In this document: piece after piece, positions 1-10,771 of the stretch
How positions within the stretch are numbered: position 1 is the stretch's first letter
Layout: every line of letters begins with the position of its first letter
NCBI GenBank assembly: GCA_032358165.1
Contig: JAALGY010000015.1
Location: 682,001 to 746,000, forward strand
Direction: 5' to 3'
DNA: 64,000 bases
DNA from: Diplosphaera chodatii
Lineage: Eukaryota > Chlorophyta > Trebouxiophyceae > Prasiolales > Stichococcaceae
The notes under the pieces: model-generated
The model's database searches: none
Told to the model about the DNA's origin: nothing
What the model saw: only the letters and a program-made list of their open reading frames with translations
Made by a program: the position numbers and the translations under genes

Positions 1-175
1 CACGTCGTGGTGATACAACAGGACACGAAGTGATCGCCTCTGAGCCTCCTTCTACACGTGTGGATTGCATCGAATGATGCTGGGGGTGTCAGCTGTGCGT
101 GCATAAGAGTATATGCATTGCATGCGCTGCTGTGGCTAAAGGCAAGTGTGCAGCCTCACCGCGTGCTTGCTGCAG

Positions 176-1863
176 GGGCTGAAGCAGCAGCTGCGGGCAC
201 TGGAGTGGCTGATGGAGCGCCATTTCCCAGCCCTTGCTGCCCATCTGCAGGTTGATACTATAAACGTTGTGCTGTGCTGTCATCCGCCTGGCAGCGAGGC
301 TGAGTCAATCCGACGCTGGCATATGTTGCATGAGTTGGCCGCCGCCTATGTCTATGAGGGCACGATAAAACTACAAAGTGCTATTTCTGCAGGCCAACAC
401 AGTGGCGCCGGTGCTGTACGCCAGCCAGTGGTTCCTGACGCTGTTTGCTTGCCCGTTCCCCTCCGCCTTCTCTGCACGGGTCATTGACATCATCCTGGCA
501 GAGGGCCACTCCGAGATCCTGCTGCAGGCATGGCCGATTTCAGCCTCCCCATGTGCTGTTCAATACACAAAATTGACTATGTTCTCTGAGTGGTTGCGTA
601 CTCATATGTTGACGTGTGTAACTGAGTGGCTACAACTTTGGAATCTGCAGACGGCACTGGCAGTTGTGGCGCAGTGTGAGACCGAGTTGCTGCAGCTGGA
701 CGACTTCGAGGACCTCATCACCCACCTCAAGGTGCAGCACATCTTCGTGTTTCGGCAGTCCGCAGCCCACACTGCCAGGCTGCGGCTGCACAGCAAGACC
801 GCGGCCCTTGCACGACATACTCGGTGCCTGCATGCTCAGAGCGCCATGACTGTGCCAAGGTAAAGGCTGGCATGCACATAGGTTGAGCCCGTGCGGTGGA
901 GTGAGAAGAAGCAGCGCACGGTGCTGAACGCGGCAGTCAGCAGCGTGGTCACAAGCGAGATGATACGTGCTGCGACATTCGCCGTCAGCACTGGCTACTC
1001 CGGCTCCCTGTCCCGACGTACCTCCAGCCGCGCAGATGTGAGTCGTGTGTCACACAACTTGCTTGCATCAGCAATGCTCCTGAGCTTCGTTTCAGTATTG
1101 CTGTGTTGACTGATAGCCTGCCGAGGGGCTGAGGTGTATGGCAAGGGCTTGCGCACCCTGTTTCAAAAGGCGTGTGCCAATCGTGGGGCCGACTTGGTTG
1201 TCACTGGTGCTGATCAGACCTCCTATGTCATGCCGTCACAGGTTGTAACGGCAGCCTCTGCAGCTGCTGCAGTGGCTCACTCACGCGGCCGCTCGTTCAG
1301 CAACCCTGCACAGCCCAGCGCCGGCGTGAATGCCAACGACCTGTCCGATGCCCTAGCAACTGTTGAGCTTTCGCATGGTGCGCAATGATGACCATCATCA
1401 GTTCGTTGTCCTTCAGGTGTCCTCGCTTGCCAGTCTATATGCAAGCAACGTATGGTTCGCTAACTAGCGGCATAACCCACGCTCGTCATTCTGTCAAATG
1501 CAGACTCGGTGGCGGCCAAATCAGAGATCACAGACGCCACATTGGGCACAGAAGACCTGGAGCTGGTGTGCACTTCATGCTCGTGTGCACCTGCATGCTT
1601 GCAGTGCATAGTGATCATGTCCCTGCCCGCACTGGAGGCTGCTTGCATGCATGTTCCTCACACAGCCGTGCCACCTGCAGGTGCTAGCCATGGACATGCT
1701 GTTGGACACCCCGGCCCAGCCAGGCAGCAGCGAGGCATCTGGACGCCATGGCGTGCAGCCATCTGCGACCTCGGCCCAGATGGAGCCAATCGCAGAGCAT
1801 GTGCAGACAGAGGCAGAAGGGAGGAAGGAGGCAGCCGGCGCAGCATCAGCCAGTCAACAATAG
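176..1863 (+). CDS. TBC-domain RabGAP, 3' part (5' end outside window)
   Basis: This is the C-terminal part of a Rab GTPase-activating protein; the catalytic arginine and glutamine fingers would lie upstream of the window. The exons read well at 176-250, 393-527, 651-731 and 888-1037. They carry the late TBC helices: ALEWLMERHFPALAAHL, then APVLYASQWFLTLFACPFP, and LLQLDDFEDLITHL. Phase 0 is kept across these joins. The intron after 527 starts with GC (cag|gcatgg) and ends at 650, so it looks like a GC-AG intron. Later exons (about 1126-1390, 1509-1565 and 1681-1863) encode a low-complexity Ala/Ser-rich tail ending at the stop at 1861-1863. TBC proteins act on membrane Rabs in endosomal or secretory traffic; the target Rab cannot be told. 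The family call is firm. The 3' exon joins are less sure. Confidence 0.85.
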
Positions 1864-2098
1864 GCCCCACGCTGATCTGCGGTGTTTCTTATGTTGCGTT
1901 TATGTTGCGGCAGTGCTGCACGATGTACACTATATGGCTGGATTGTGTGATGGTAGTGCCATGAGGCGTGACAGGCATTGCGGCTTGGCCACATTGAACA
2001 GCCGAAACGATTGCCTGTTCTAGTAAGTAGCTCATGCGTACCCTTGCAGCCTCGGAACGGTGTGAAACCAGATTTGCAAATGTAGTGGCATCCCTCGC

Positions 2099-3255
2099 TT
2101 ATAGCCTAGCAGACACCTTTGGTTTCCGGTACTCTAATTTTTGCACATCCACGTCCGCTGCGCCTGCTTCGTTGTGCACGAGCCGGTACACGTAGATGTT
2201 GGCCTGCAATATACATATCACGGGGGTTTGACGATGCATCAAAGCAACGAGGCAGATGGTGCCAGCACTGCATGCCGGCGGGCAACAACATCAGCAATCG
2301 GCACACCCTGCTGCCTTCTATGTCCATCAGCACGAAGCTGGGCTGTGCGTCGGGTGTGGTCGTGCTGTACGCTCCTGTCGCTGACCCTGGGTTGATGAAG
2401 TAGCTGTCCTCGTGCTTCACTGTCTGCAGGAAATGCACATGCCAGTCGGTAGGTTGCGACTCCATGCACGGTCGTGATCTTGCTTGCAGCTGACGTCGAA
2501 GCACCTTGCCTTTGCTGACGACCCCTGGCCGAGGCTTCGACAGTGGCAATTTGCTGGCATATCCCGAAGATGTGTGCAACGCTGAACGCTCACCTGCAGC
2601 TGGTGCGTGTGCCCGCTGACCAGAACATCCACCCCTAGCCGCCGCTGCATGGCTGCCAGTGCATCTATGCTGCCCCACGGGACCACCTGCAGGTGTCATC
2701 CACAGCTTGCTCAAGCTGCACCGGCCAACTACTGCCAATCGATACCATTTGCTGGCCTGCAACGTAGCACACATTGTGGCGCAACCTCACCTGGTGCCCG
2801 TGACAGAGTCCCACTTTAAGGTCTCCAATGGCCAGCACCTCGTCCTCTGGCGCGCTGCTGGCCTCATCGCAGTCACCCTTGGTGATGTGCACGTTGCCGC
2901 AGATGCTCTTCAGTGAGTCGAGCGTCTCCTGGACATGAATGCACGTCGTATTGTTTCACACAAGGCACAAACTATGCCCACAACAGAACATCAGTGATCA
3001 GGGCCTGCAGTGACAATCAGGGCACACTCCTACCCGTGTGTTGAGGTTGCCGGTACACAGGATCTGCATGGGACGTAGCATCAGACATGAAGTCAGCCAA
3101 CGTTATGGCGTGTAAGCTGCAGCACACTGCGTACAGCCACACTGTGTACTCACGTGATGTATCCTGCCGGGCACCAGCAGTTTGCGGAACTGTGCGGGTA
3201 GGTCAGTGGCGCGGTCTGGGATGTGGGTATCACCAATACACAACACCAGCACCAT
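2099..3255 (-). CDS. VPS29: VPS29, retromer subunit (metallophosphoesterase fold)
   Basis: VPS29 is the small scaffold subunit of the retromer, which recycles cargo from endosomes. The fold is a calcineurin-like phosphoesterase that is usually inactive. Reading down the minus strand, successive exons give the start [15 protein letters not shown] with [14 protein letters not shown], then [10 protein letters not shown] (about 3062-3033), [10 protein letters not shown] with GLCHGHQ (about 2935-2790), [15 protein letters not shown] with [10 protein letters not shown] (about 2690-2600), [12 protein letters not shown] with [10 protein letters not shown] (about 2425-2300), and [11 protein letters not shown] with VQKLEYRKP up to the TAA at 2099-2101. 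Every conserved VPS29 block is present in order, and the implied length is close to the usual 185-190 residues. The gene is divergent from DGAT2 and convergent with the TBC gene. Confidence 0.93.
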
Positions 3256-3818
3256 TGCTGGGTTCAGCTCGCTCTGCAACCCAGGCTCAATCAAGATGTG
3301 CAAGGTCACGGGCTCGCACAAATATGACAGCCTGTGTCGGACGACTAGACAAGATCGAACTTGCAAGTGCACGTGACCAGCTCACGGCTGCGTCCGCATG
3401 CAAACGCCCTTCTGGTGACTGGCGGCAGCTCGCAGAATGTAGCTGAATGCAACGTTCAAATGTATCGACTGAAATGATTGATTCTCCAGTTGTGCATTGC
3501 AGTCGTCAGCAGTAGGGTGACGACTCCTGAATGGTTCGACCGTTCGCACGGCTTAAATGCGGGAAAGCTGCTTTGCACGAACAGATAGAGCAAATCCCTT
3601 CTCATGTGATTGTCTTGCTCCCCTCCGGCACACGTACCTACGGTGCTCCGGTTGAGCAAGTTTGGACTGCTCGTATAGCACAGCGTCCCTGTCAGCACCA
3701 TTGCCTGTGTGCAATTCCTGCGGGCTAATATTGCACCCTACGTTGTTTGGCAACTGAAATAACCAGCTGTGGCGTGGTGTAGCGTCCAATGTGTGGCATC
3801 TGACAGCAGCAGTGGAAC
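3256..3818. other. Divergent intergenic region VPS29 / DGAT2
   Basis: This 563-bp stretch separates the start codons of two divergent genes, so it should hold both promoters and 5' UTRs. I see no conserved ORF, RNA gene or repeat. No clear TATA box can be assigned. Confidence 0.5.
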
Positions 3819-4967
3819 ATGTTAAGGCACTATCAAAGCACGCTGGCAGCCGTTGGACTGCACCTTGGCACAGAGAAGCCAGCCAACCTGCAGGCAAGAG
3901 TCACCAAAAGCGCTAGAGCCGGCCGCAATGGCGGTCCTTGGGACATCATGCAGGGCACCCTTTCACTTGCGCAGCTGTGCGTCACAGAGACAGCTGTCAC
4001 CGCGCTGACACTGTTAACGGCCTTTGCGCGGGAGGTGAAGCATGTTGGTGGCCTGGTGTTCTGGCTGGTGGCGCTGTATGCCAACATCTGGGTGGCAGCC
4101 CTCGCTGTGCTGGCGCTGCCCTCCTGGATCGCACTCGGCATGCTGATGTTCCAGGGCGCGCTGATTCTGCTGCCGCTGGGTGATGTGCCACCAAAGTGGG
4201 CAGCCCGGATTCTGCGCTTCTCTATCTCCTCTGCTGTGAAGTTTTTCCCCATGCGGCTGATCATGGAGGATGAGGCCGCACTGCAGCAGACATCCGGCAA
4301 GTACATCGTAGCCTTTGAGCCGCACTCGGCCTTGCCGCTGGCCATGCCGGGCGTATTCTGCGAATATTCAGGGCTGTTGCCGCCAGCACTGAAAGGCATT
4401 AAGGTCCTGGCGTCCTCCTCGATATTCTTTGTGCCGGGCTTGCGTCATGCATGGCACTGGCTGGGTCTGCGCCCAGTGTCGAGGAAGTCGATGGCCAAGC
4501 TGTTGTCGTCAGGCAGCAGCGTCGCGCTTTGCCCTGGCGGCGTGCAGGAGTGCCTGCACATGAAGCACCATGAGGAAGTGATGTATCTGCGGCGGCGCAC
4601 AGGCTTCGTGCGCATGGCAATGCAGCAGGGGGCGGATATTCTGCCTGCTTTCGCATTCGGGCAGACCTACATGTATTCATGGGTCAAGCCAGGTCCCCCA
4701 GTGATTCCATTGCAAGTGGTTGAGCTGCTGGCCCGCACTATTGGCTTCCTGCCGCTGCTCATATATGGTGTGAAGGGCACGCCAATGCCACACTGCGTGC
4801 CAATCACTGTCGTGATGGGGAAGCCGTTCAAGGTCCCGCACATGGCAGAGCCAACGCACGAGCAGGTGAGGGAGCAGCTGGACAAGTTTATTGGCGTCAT
4901 GGAGCGGCTGGTGGACAGTCACCGTGCTGCTGCCGGGTACCCCGATCTCCCGCTCCGTGTTTACTGA
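3819..4967 (+). CDS. DGAT2: Type-2 diacylglycerol acyltransferase (DGAT2), single exon
   Basis: The 382-residue protein is a DGAT2-family acyltransferase, which transfers acyl-CoA to diacylglycerol to make triacylglycerol in the ER or lipid-droplet membrane. Hydrophobic segments at roughly residues 48-70 and 76-121 match the N-terminal membrane hairpin. The motif EPHS (residues 167-170) is the plant and algal form of the HPHG active site of animals. Further family blocks are LCPGGVQE (about 238-244) and RRRTGFVRMAMQQGADILPA (258-277). Length is normal for the family. The ORF has no intron, unlike almost all its neighbours. A related activity such as wax or sterol ester synthesis cannot be excluded by sequence alone. 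The start is the first ATG of the open frame. Confidence 0.93.
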   Translation: MLRHYQSTLAAVGLHLGTEKPANLQARVTKSARAGRNGGPWDIMQGTLSLAQLCVTETAVTALTLLTAFAREVKHVGGLVFWLVALYANIWVAALAVLALPSWIALGMLMFQGALILLPLGDVPPKWAARILRFSISSAVKFFPMRLIMEDEAALQQTSGKYIVAFEPHSALPLAMPGVFCEYSGLLPPALKGIKVLASSSIFFVPGLRHAWHWLGLRPVSRKSMAKLLSSGSSVALCPGGVQECLHMKHHEEVMYLRRRTGFVRMAMQQGADILPAFAFGQTYMYSWVKPGPPVIPLQVVELLARTIGFLPLLIYGVKGTPMPHCVPITVVMGKPFKVPHMAEPTHEQVREQLDKFIGVMERLVDSHRAAAGYPDLPLRVY

Positions 4968-5684
4968 GCAGCTGGCGGTAGGCTTGAGGATGGCAGCCGC
5001 AGCCGGCGTCATGACCTGCTGTCGACCTCTCCCGCCGACACAGTGCTGAGCACAGCCCAGCAGCAGCAAATCGTGATCTGGCAGCATGTGCGGCTGCCAT
5101 GTGCGATGGGGGTTCAGTATGACCTGCAGAACGAGCAGCACACTGCAGACAGCTGCAAGGCTATAGGAGCCAGGAACTTCATGTATCATAGCAACTTAGA
5201 CAGGGAGCCATTGTCATGTGTTACTTGGCCCTGTGTACCGTCACTGGGAGACATTTGCAATCCGTGGGCTCAGCACATTTGGCATCGTGCATATTTGTTT
5301 GTCAGACCTGCTTGCTTGAATATGGGTATGCTATAGGTTTAGGACGACCTTTAGTCGCGCTGTGGACGCCGTACTCACAAAGGGTTGTCGTGTCAGGACA
5401 GGATAGCGGGAGGCTGGTGCTTGTGCACACCATTTCTAGGGGAGCGTGGACCACAAAATGCAGACCTGCTGATGTAAACCAGGATTTGCTGATTCCTGCA
5501 TCTATGCAACGACTGAAGACCGGAACACATAGTACAGAGGGCACTTCACTGATGCATCTTCGAGGTCTCATGCTGTCAAACCGCCCTGATCTCTTTGAAA
5601 GCCTCCAGGTCCTTCAACAGCCTGCACATGCATGCAACACAACTGTTGTCTGGATCTACCTGAAGCGTGCCTCAACATATGCTG
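4968..5684. other. Convergent intergenic region, 3' UTRs
   Basis: This 717-bp stretch lies between the stop codons of DGAT2 (+) and the TPR gene (-). Short open frames occur (for example 5216-5716 +) but none resembles a known family or shows domain-like composition. Most of it is probably 3' UTR. Confidence 0.5.
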
Positions 5685-7500
5685 TCAGAAGGAAGATAGG
5701 GTTTGCACATTGCTGAGTGCGGGGGCCACTGGGATTCGGCGGACGAGGCCATACCTGGGCGGCCAATGGCGCTGGGACCTGAGCCAGTTGGCGTCCTTGT
5801 AGCGGATGTCGTCCACGCGGCCCCACTGCGTCTCCGCCTCCCCTCGCTTGCCGATCTGCAGCGAGCACCAGGCCCTACAGTCAAGCCTGCAACGCTTTGC
5901 CCACCCGGAAACCCCTTTGTCAAGACAATGGAGCGCTCTGTCTAAGCTGGAGGTTCGAGCGCAGGCACACCCACCTCCCAAAGTGCCAGTGCCAGTGCAG
6001 CGCGCATGTCGTCAAAGTCCTGGTATCGCCTCAGCAGCTGCCTGCGAAGAGATGCAACGTGAAAAAGCGCTCATGTGCCTGTCTGCTGCACTGCATGCAT
6101 GTGCTCGTGTCACCTGGCGCGGCATGCATTGAGCACGGTAGATATACACAGAGGAGGCTGGGGACGGGCCTCACCGCATCTGCCGCACTGCACGGTCCGT
6201 CTGGCCCAGCTGAAAGAGAGCCAGCGCCTGGTTGCCAGACGCAAAGGCGAACTCGGGCGCCAGCGACGCCGCCTTGCCGAAGCACTGCTCTGCTACCTGC
6301 GCAGGGCGGCCAGGTGATCAGCAGACACAGGCTATGGTGGATGCTGCTTTGCTGATGCACAGAGTCAGCGATCGGCAGTGTGCACCCACCTCCCAGTTGC
6401 CAAGGGCTGCATTTGGGTTGCCGAGGTTGTTCCAAGCACCTGCAGACATGCAAAGGGTTCTTGAAAAAGAAAGTGTCACCCTGCAAGTCATCTTGTCTGC
6501 TTGTCATTTGCATGGTAGTGGAATAGTGCAGCCGTCTAAACGAGATGCGCGCATGCTGTCTGCGCTCTCACTTGGGTCATTTGGTGCAGCCGCCAAGACC
6601 GTCTTGTAATCTGCGATGGCCTCCTCCCAGCGCTGCATGCCCTCAAGCGCTACACCCCTGCAGGATGCATGCTATGCAATCTGCATTAATGACGGCTTGG
6701 GTCGCGTAATGGAAGCCAGCACAGCCTGGAAAGCGGACGTCGCTGTCTGCTGCTGTCAAATGTGGTTGAACCACCTGTTGAGCACTGGGTCGACCGCCCA
6801 GGGGCACAGCTCGATTGCTGCATTGAAACTCCTCAATGCCTCCTGCAGCTTGCCCTGCCGAGTGAGCGCATTGCCGCGGTTGCCCAGTGCCCTGCGCTCA
6901 TATGAGCGCGGCATCATAACCGGTCGCAAACTGTCAATTGCGGGGCTCGTTTGCATCCAGATCCTGCACACCAAGTACAATGCACCTGCCGACGATGTCT
7001 GGAACCCAGTCCGCCTTCACATCGCGGTAGGTGTCTATGAGCTCGGTCCAGAGCGCCTCTTCCTGCTGCACCGTCTCGGCGTTGAGAGCCTTCTGCAGCA
7101 GGTTGGCAGCAGCCCGCAGCTGGGGGTCTGCCGGGTCGTAGCTGCGCTGATCTGGCGCCAGGCTGAGGTTGATGCGCGCCGGCGGTACATCTGACGCTGC
7201 CACGGCATCGGGCGATCGCAACAAAAGAAACGCTGTCGCTGCGCTGCTGATCAGCAGGCCACGGCGGGTGTGGCCGTCTGTGTCCGGCTGCTGAGCATCG
7301 GCACCTCTGCACGCCGTGCTCGTCGGACATAGCAGAGGGCCTGACTCCTGTTGGCCAGCGGCTGCTGTGCATCTTGAGGGTGTACACGTCCGTCGAGACA
7401 GGTGCCTCCTGTGTGCAGCTGCTGCCACAAACGGTCGTCTGCTGCTACGACCTGTGCATGCGCAGGTGCACCTCTGCACCTGCTGCATGCGTTGCACCAT
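5685..7500 (-). CDS. TPR protein predicted for the thylakoid lumen
   Basis: The first exon starts MVQRMQQVQRCTC and has an Arg/Ser/Ala-rich plastid transit peptide. A twin-arginine stretch with hydrophobic core follows, TRRGLLISSAATAFLLL, ending near AVAAS, which is a typical Tat lumen-targeting signal. Downstream exons carry tetratricopeptide repeats: RALGNRGNALTRQGKLQEAL, WEEAIADYKTVLAAAPNDP, WNNLGNPNAALGNWE, and FGKAASLAPEFAFASGNQAL. The last exon has GEAETQWGRVDDIRYKD and WLRSQRHWPPR, a C-terminal signature of plant chloroplast TPR-like proteins as I recall them. The function of this family is poorly defined; an assembly or scaffold role in the lumen is inference. The gene has at least six exons. 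The final ~20 residues after RHWPPR are less certain. Confidence 0.85.
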
Positions 7501-7778
7501 CCGGATGTCGGATTAGTGCAAGCAGACGCTTCCGGTTTGATGTGACGTACAAGAGCCAGGATGAGTACAGTGTAACGGTTCTGTCAAGCCTGCCGCCGTG
7601 CCGCGCTTCTGTCTGACCAACGGGCAGCCACGCTGAATTCACATGTCACGTGCTGTCTGCAGACCGTTTGCCAACTGAAGTGCAGAAGCACCGCTCAACT
7701 TGAACACAAGCATGTGTCAGCACGCAGTTTACATCGCGGGTGACAACAACTTCACGAACAGTCACATCCGAGTGCATC

Positions 7779-7864
7779 CAAGGAGACTGACGCTTGGCTG
7801 CAGTATGCCCCCTAATGTACGCGTACATTAGGGGGCATACTGCAGCCAAGCGTCAGTCTCCTTG
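7779..7864. repeat. 86-bp perfect inverted repeat without spacer
   Basis: The left arm 7779-7821 and right arm 7822-7864 are exact reverse complements, 43 bases each, with the centre at gtacg|cgtac and no loop. Pairing stops cleanly on the outside (7778 c against 7865 a). It lies 54 bp past the stop codon of the CCCH gene. It could form a cruciform or an RNA hairpin. It could equally be a fold-back assembly or amplification artefact, since zero-spacer palindromes of this length are rare and unstable. I see no terminal transposase signal. Confidence 0.97.
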
Positions 7865-7865
7865 A

Positions 7866-7879
7866 GTTGTATATACAAC
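7866..7879. repeat. 14-bp palindrome with TATATA core
   Basis: The 14-mer gttgtatatacaac is its own reverse complement. It sits one base beyond the 86-bp palindrome and 38 bp from the stop codon of the CCCH gene. It could be a protein-binding site or part of a 3' processing region; neither is shown. Confidence 0.9.
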
Positions 7880-7917
7880 TCTACTGTACAACGTGCGCCG
7901 ACTGAGGTTGGCAGACG

Positions 7918-10771
7918 TTACACTTCCATGAAGTTCCCCCAGGCAAGGCCCTCCTCCCCGTACTCCGAGTCCGATGCTGACTCCCAGTTGGCGTCCTCAT
8001 CTTCCTCGGAAGAAGTAGTGCATGTTGCCAGATATGCACTGGCAGCGGCACCTGTGAGCCATGCTGCTGCTTGGGTGTCCGCAGCAGCCTCCGCCTCAAA
8101 GTAGCGCTTGCGCTTCTGCGGCTTGGCTTTGCGTGCCGCCTGGTGATGACGACAGTCTCAGGTTTTGACTGAGACTACGGCTGTTGCCTCTGAACTTGTG
8201 CAAAGGCTTGCCACCTAGGGCTCCTCAGTCAACTCGGTGGGCTCTGTCACCTGGCCAGGTCGCAGGACGCGCTGCTGTCGCAGCTGCCGCACCATCTCCG
8301 GCGTCAGGTGCTTCTGGCGGCATGCCGCGCCGTCGGGGCACCAGCCGCGCAGGAACGCCTCGCACACACGTGCATCTGTCTCCAGCTTCACATGCAGATA
8401 TGGGCAGTCCGTCTTGCTGCAAGCACCCTGTGCACATGGAAAGGAGGCATCGTGAGTGTGATGTGCAGCGAAGGACGTGCAAAGGAGATCCTAGCAATGT
8501 TGGTGACCATGAGTTGGGTGCGACTGCATATGTCAGCAACAATGTTGGCAGCAACACTGTTGGTGCTGCTGAGAACCTGAAGGAAGAAGGTGCAAACGGG
8601 CATCAGGTCTGGCCGCAGCTGGTGCTGGAGCGGGCAGGCTGCTGCCTCGCAGCGGCCCTGCAGCCACTTGGGGCAGACCGCCACCTTGCTGGGGTCATGC
8701 ACAAACTTGCATCGCAGCCGGTCCTTGCACTTGCCGTTTCTGCACAGCAGCAGTGAGCACAGGATGAGTAAACGTCTAATTTGCCAGGTGCTGATGAACA
8801 GTGACAAAAGCATGCGCAGCGCAACAGTGTGCAGGAGGGTGCTTAGACGCAGCTGCACACGAACCTGCAAAATTCAGTGCAGTATATCTGCGGCGGGAGC
8901 TTGGCAGACTTGGCACGTGGCTTCTGGCCGAGCCTGCTGACAGCGGTCCGCTTCCTGGTGCCTGCGCTCCTCGCGGCAAAAGGGCTGCTGCCCAGCTGCA
9001 TGCGCAGCTTGCGCCGTGCGCCGCCGCTGCCATGCACACTGGATGGCGAGCCTGGCAAGCCGCTGAGCCGTCTGACGAGCGCACGCCGGAATTTCCCACG
9101 CACAGAGTAGCGGTCTACCTTGGCAGCGCTCATCTGCACCGTGAGGACGTTGCTTACCAGCAGGACAGAATGCAGCTGGCACAGCATCAACAGGCACAAC
9201 GTTGAGCTCGATCAGTGCAGCTGGCAGTTGTTGGGCACCTGTTGCAGAAGCTGTGCAGGCGTGCTAGGTGCGGGCGCCGGCGTGTGCGGCTGGCGCTGCA
9301 GCGTGCGGCTGCGGCCCATGCCGCCACCGACCATGTACATGTGGCCTGCAATCCGCTGCAGCTTGGCTGGCCGCTGGGTGCTCGCTCGTACGGTCTCGCC
9401 CGATCTGCCTCGCATTGGCTGCCTGCCATCACGGGGTGACCTGTGTCCAGCTGTTTGCCGAGCTGGCCGCGCTGGCACAGCCTCTGCTGCTGCTGCCGCT
9501 GCCGCTGCCGGTCCTGATGCTGCCACTGCTGCTGCCGCTGCCGAAGCAGACACTGCCTGCCGATGCCATGTGTGGGCCGGTTTCCGCATGTGCCTGAGCG
9601 CCGCCACAGCAGCAGATGCTGGCACGACTGCGCCACTGCTGCCAGAGTGGCCGACCTGGCGCAACCAGGTGGCCGCCCTCTGCTTTGCACGCAGGGCTGC
9701 ACCCTGCCTGCAGCTGCCTGGCGTGCTGAATCGCGCAGTGAAGCTGCCCCTAGGCCCACTGCCTCGCATTGCCCATGCTGGCAGATGTGGCCTGTATGCC
9801 CTGCCGGGTGTCCGGGCTGGTGCGGCTGCTGCAGTGCCTGGCCTGCTGCGCTGCTCAAGCGTACTTTCAACAGGTACACTATATCCCGGGCCAGCTGCAG
9901 CAGAGCTGCCTGCTCCGGCAATGCAAGCGGCGGCTGCAAGCTCAGGCCGGACCCACTGCTTGCTGCCTGCCCGCTTCCGTGCGCTGCCCCCTGCCAGAAC
10001 AGCAGGCTGCTGGAGAGCTCCAGACGCCAGGGAATGCTTCCTGCCAGACGTTGTCGCCGCCGTTGCTGATGCTGAGGAGCTTGAGTGCCCGCGCTGCGGC
10101 GACCTGCCCGCAAGCGCTGCCGCCCGCACCGTCATCTGCTGCTGCAACACATCACGTGGATGTGTGGCACCGGCAAACGATGGTGTGACTGCCACCTGAC
10201 TCCGCAATCGCGTGCCATCTGGCTGACCAACAGAACGCGACCCGGATGCGGCTGGAGGCAAGCGGGGCCATACTGCCGCTCCTGCCTCTGCTGCACGACG
10301 CTGCGGCACCTTGAGTGTCAGCTGATTGGGCCTCTGACGGACGTACTGCTGGTTGTATCCGTCGCTGGCCGATGAACCCAAGGCTGGCACCGTGCTGAGC
10401 GCTGCTTCTTGCGCTTGCAATGCCACCCGGAGCTTGCTGTCAATGGCTGAACTGTGGTTCCTGACAGCCGAATCCAGCAACGCTTCGGAACACTGTGCCG
10501 CTCTGACGTTGAGCCCCTGCTGCCGTGCTGCGACGCTGACAACGGTCTGAGGTGGTCTTTTCAGCACTGGTGCTGGAGGTTCTGTGCCACCATCTGCAAG
10601 CGCCTGTGGCCTCGTCCAGACCCGCTTGTGCCCCAGGCTAGTAGTATTTACCCCGGTACTAATCTCGCCACGGAACCAGCGCTTGCTCCTGGGCCGCTGC
10701 TGCGTTTCAGAGGCCATGGGCTGATCGAGGCATCCAGTGCAAGCCTTCTGAGCGCTGGCAGTTTCTTGCAA
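7918..10771 (-). CDS. CCCH zinc-finger protein, ZC3H3 type
   Basis: The C-terminal half has a run of CCCH fingers in the order and spacing of ZC3H3-type mRNA 3'-end processing/export factors. They read YCTEFC|RNGKCKDRLRCKFVH (CX8CX5CX3H, split by an intron), VCPKWLQGRCEAAACPLQH, CTFF with GACSKTDCPYLH, and CEAFLRGWCPDGAACRQKH. The tail is acidic (SSEEDEDANWES) and ends at the TAA at 7918-7920. The first exon (10771 to about 9230) is a long Ala/Gln/Ser-rich region with RSKRWFRGE near its start and KLQRIAGHMYMVGGGMGRSR near its end, resembling conserved patches before the fingers in relatives. A start at 10717 (MASETQ) is equally possible. RNA binding is a family inference. Confidence 0.85.

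Larger units (their letters stand above)
7501..7917. other. Intergenic spacer containing a long palindrome
   Basis: This spacer lies between the 3' end of the CCCH gene and the 5' end of the TPR gene, both on the minus strand. It holds an 86-bp perfect palindrome (7779-7864) and a separate 14-bp palindrome (7866-7879), described separately. Otherwise I see nothing coding. Confidence 0.6.

Noticed and set aside
289..1000. Open frames reading through the TBC introns (146-487 and 378-863)
   Set aside because: They continue past clear splice sites into sequence unlike the TBC family; only the exon parts are conserved.
5216..5716. 166-codon open frame between DGAT2 and the TPR gene
   Set aside because: No recognisable domain, no similarity I can name, and it ends inside the last exon of the TPR gene on the other strand.
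9470..9550. CTG/CCG repeat tract as a possible microsatellite locus
   Set aside because: It encodes the Ala/Gly/Gln-rich part of the CCCH protein on the minus strand, so it is ordinary coding low complexity.
9120..10199. 359-codon open frame on the plus strand
   Set aside because: It lies antisense to the large first exon of the CCCH gene and mirrors its GCN-repeat codons; its composition (Ala, Cys, Arg, Pro) is that of a shadow frame.
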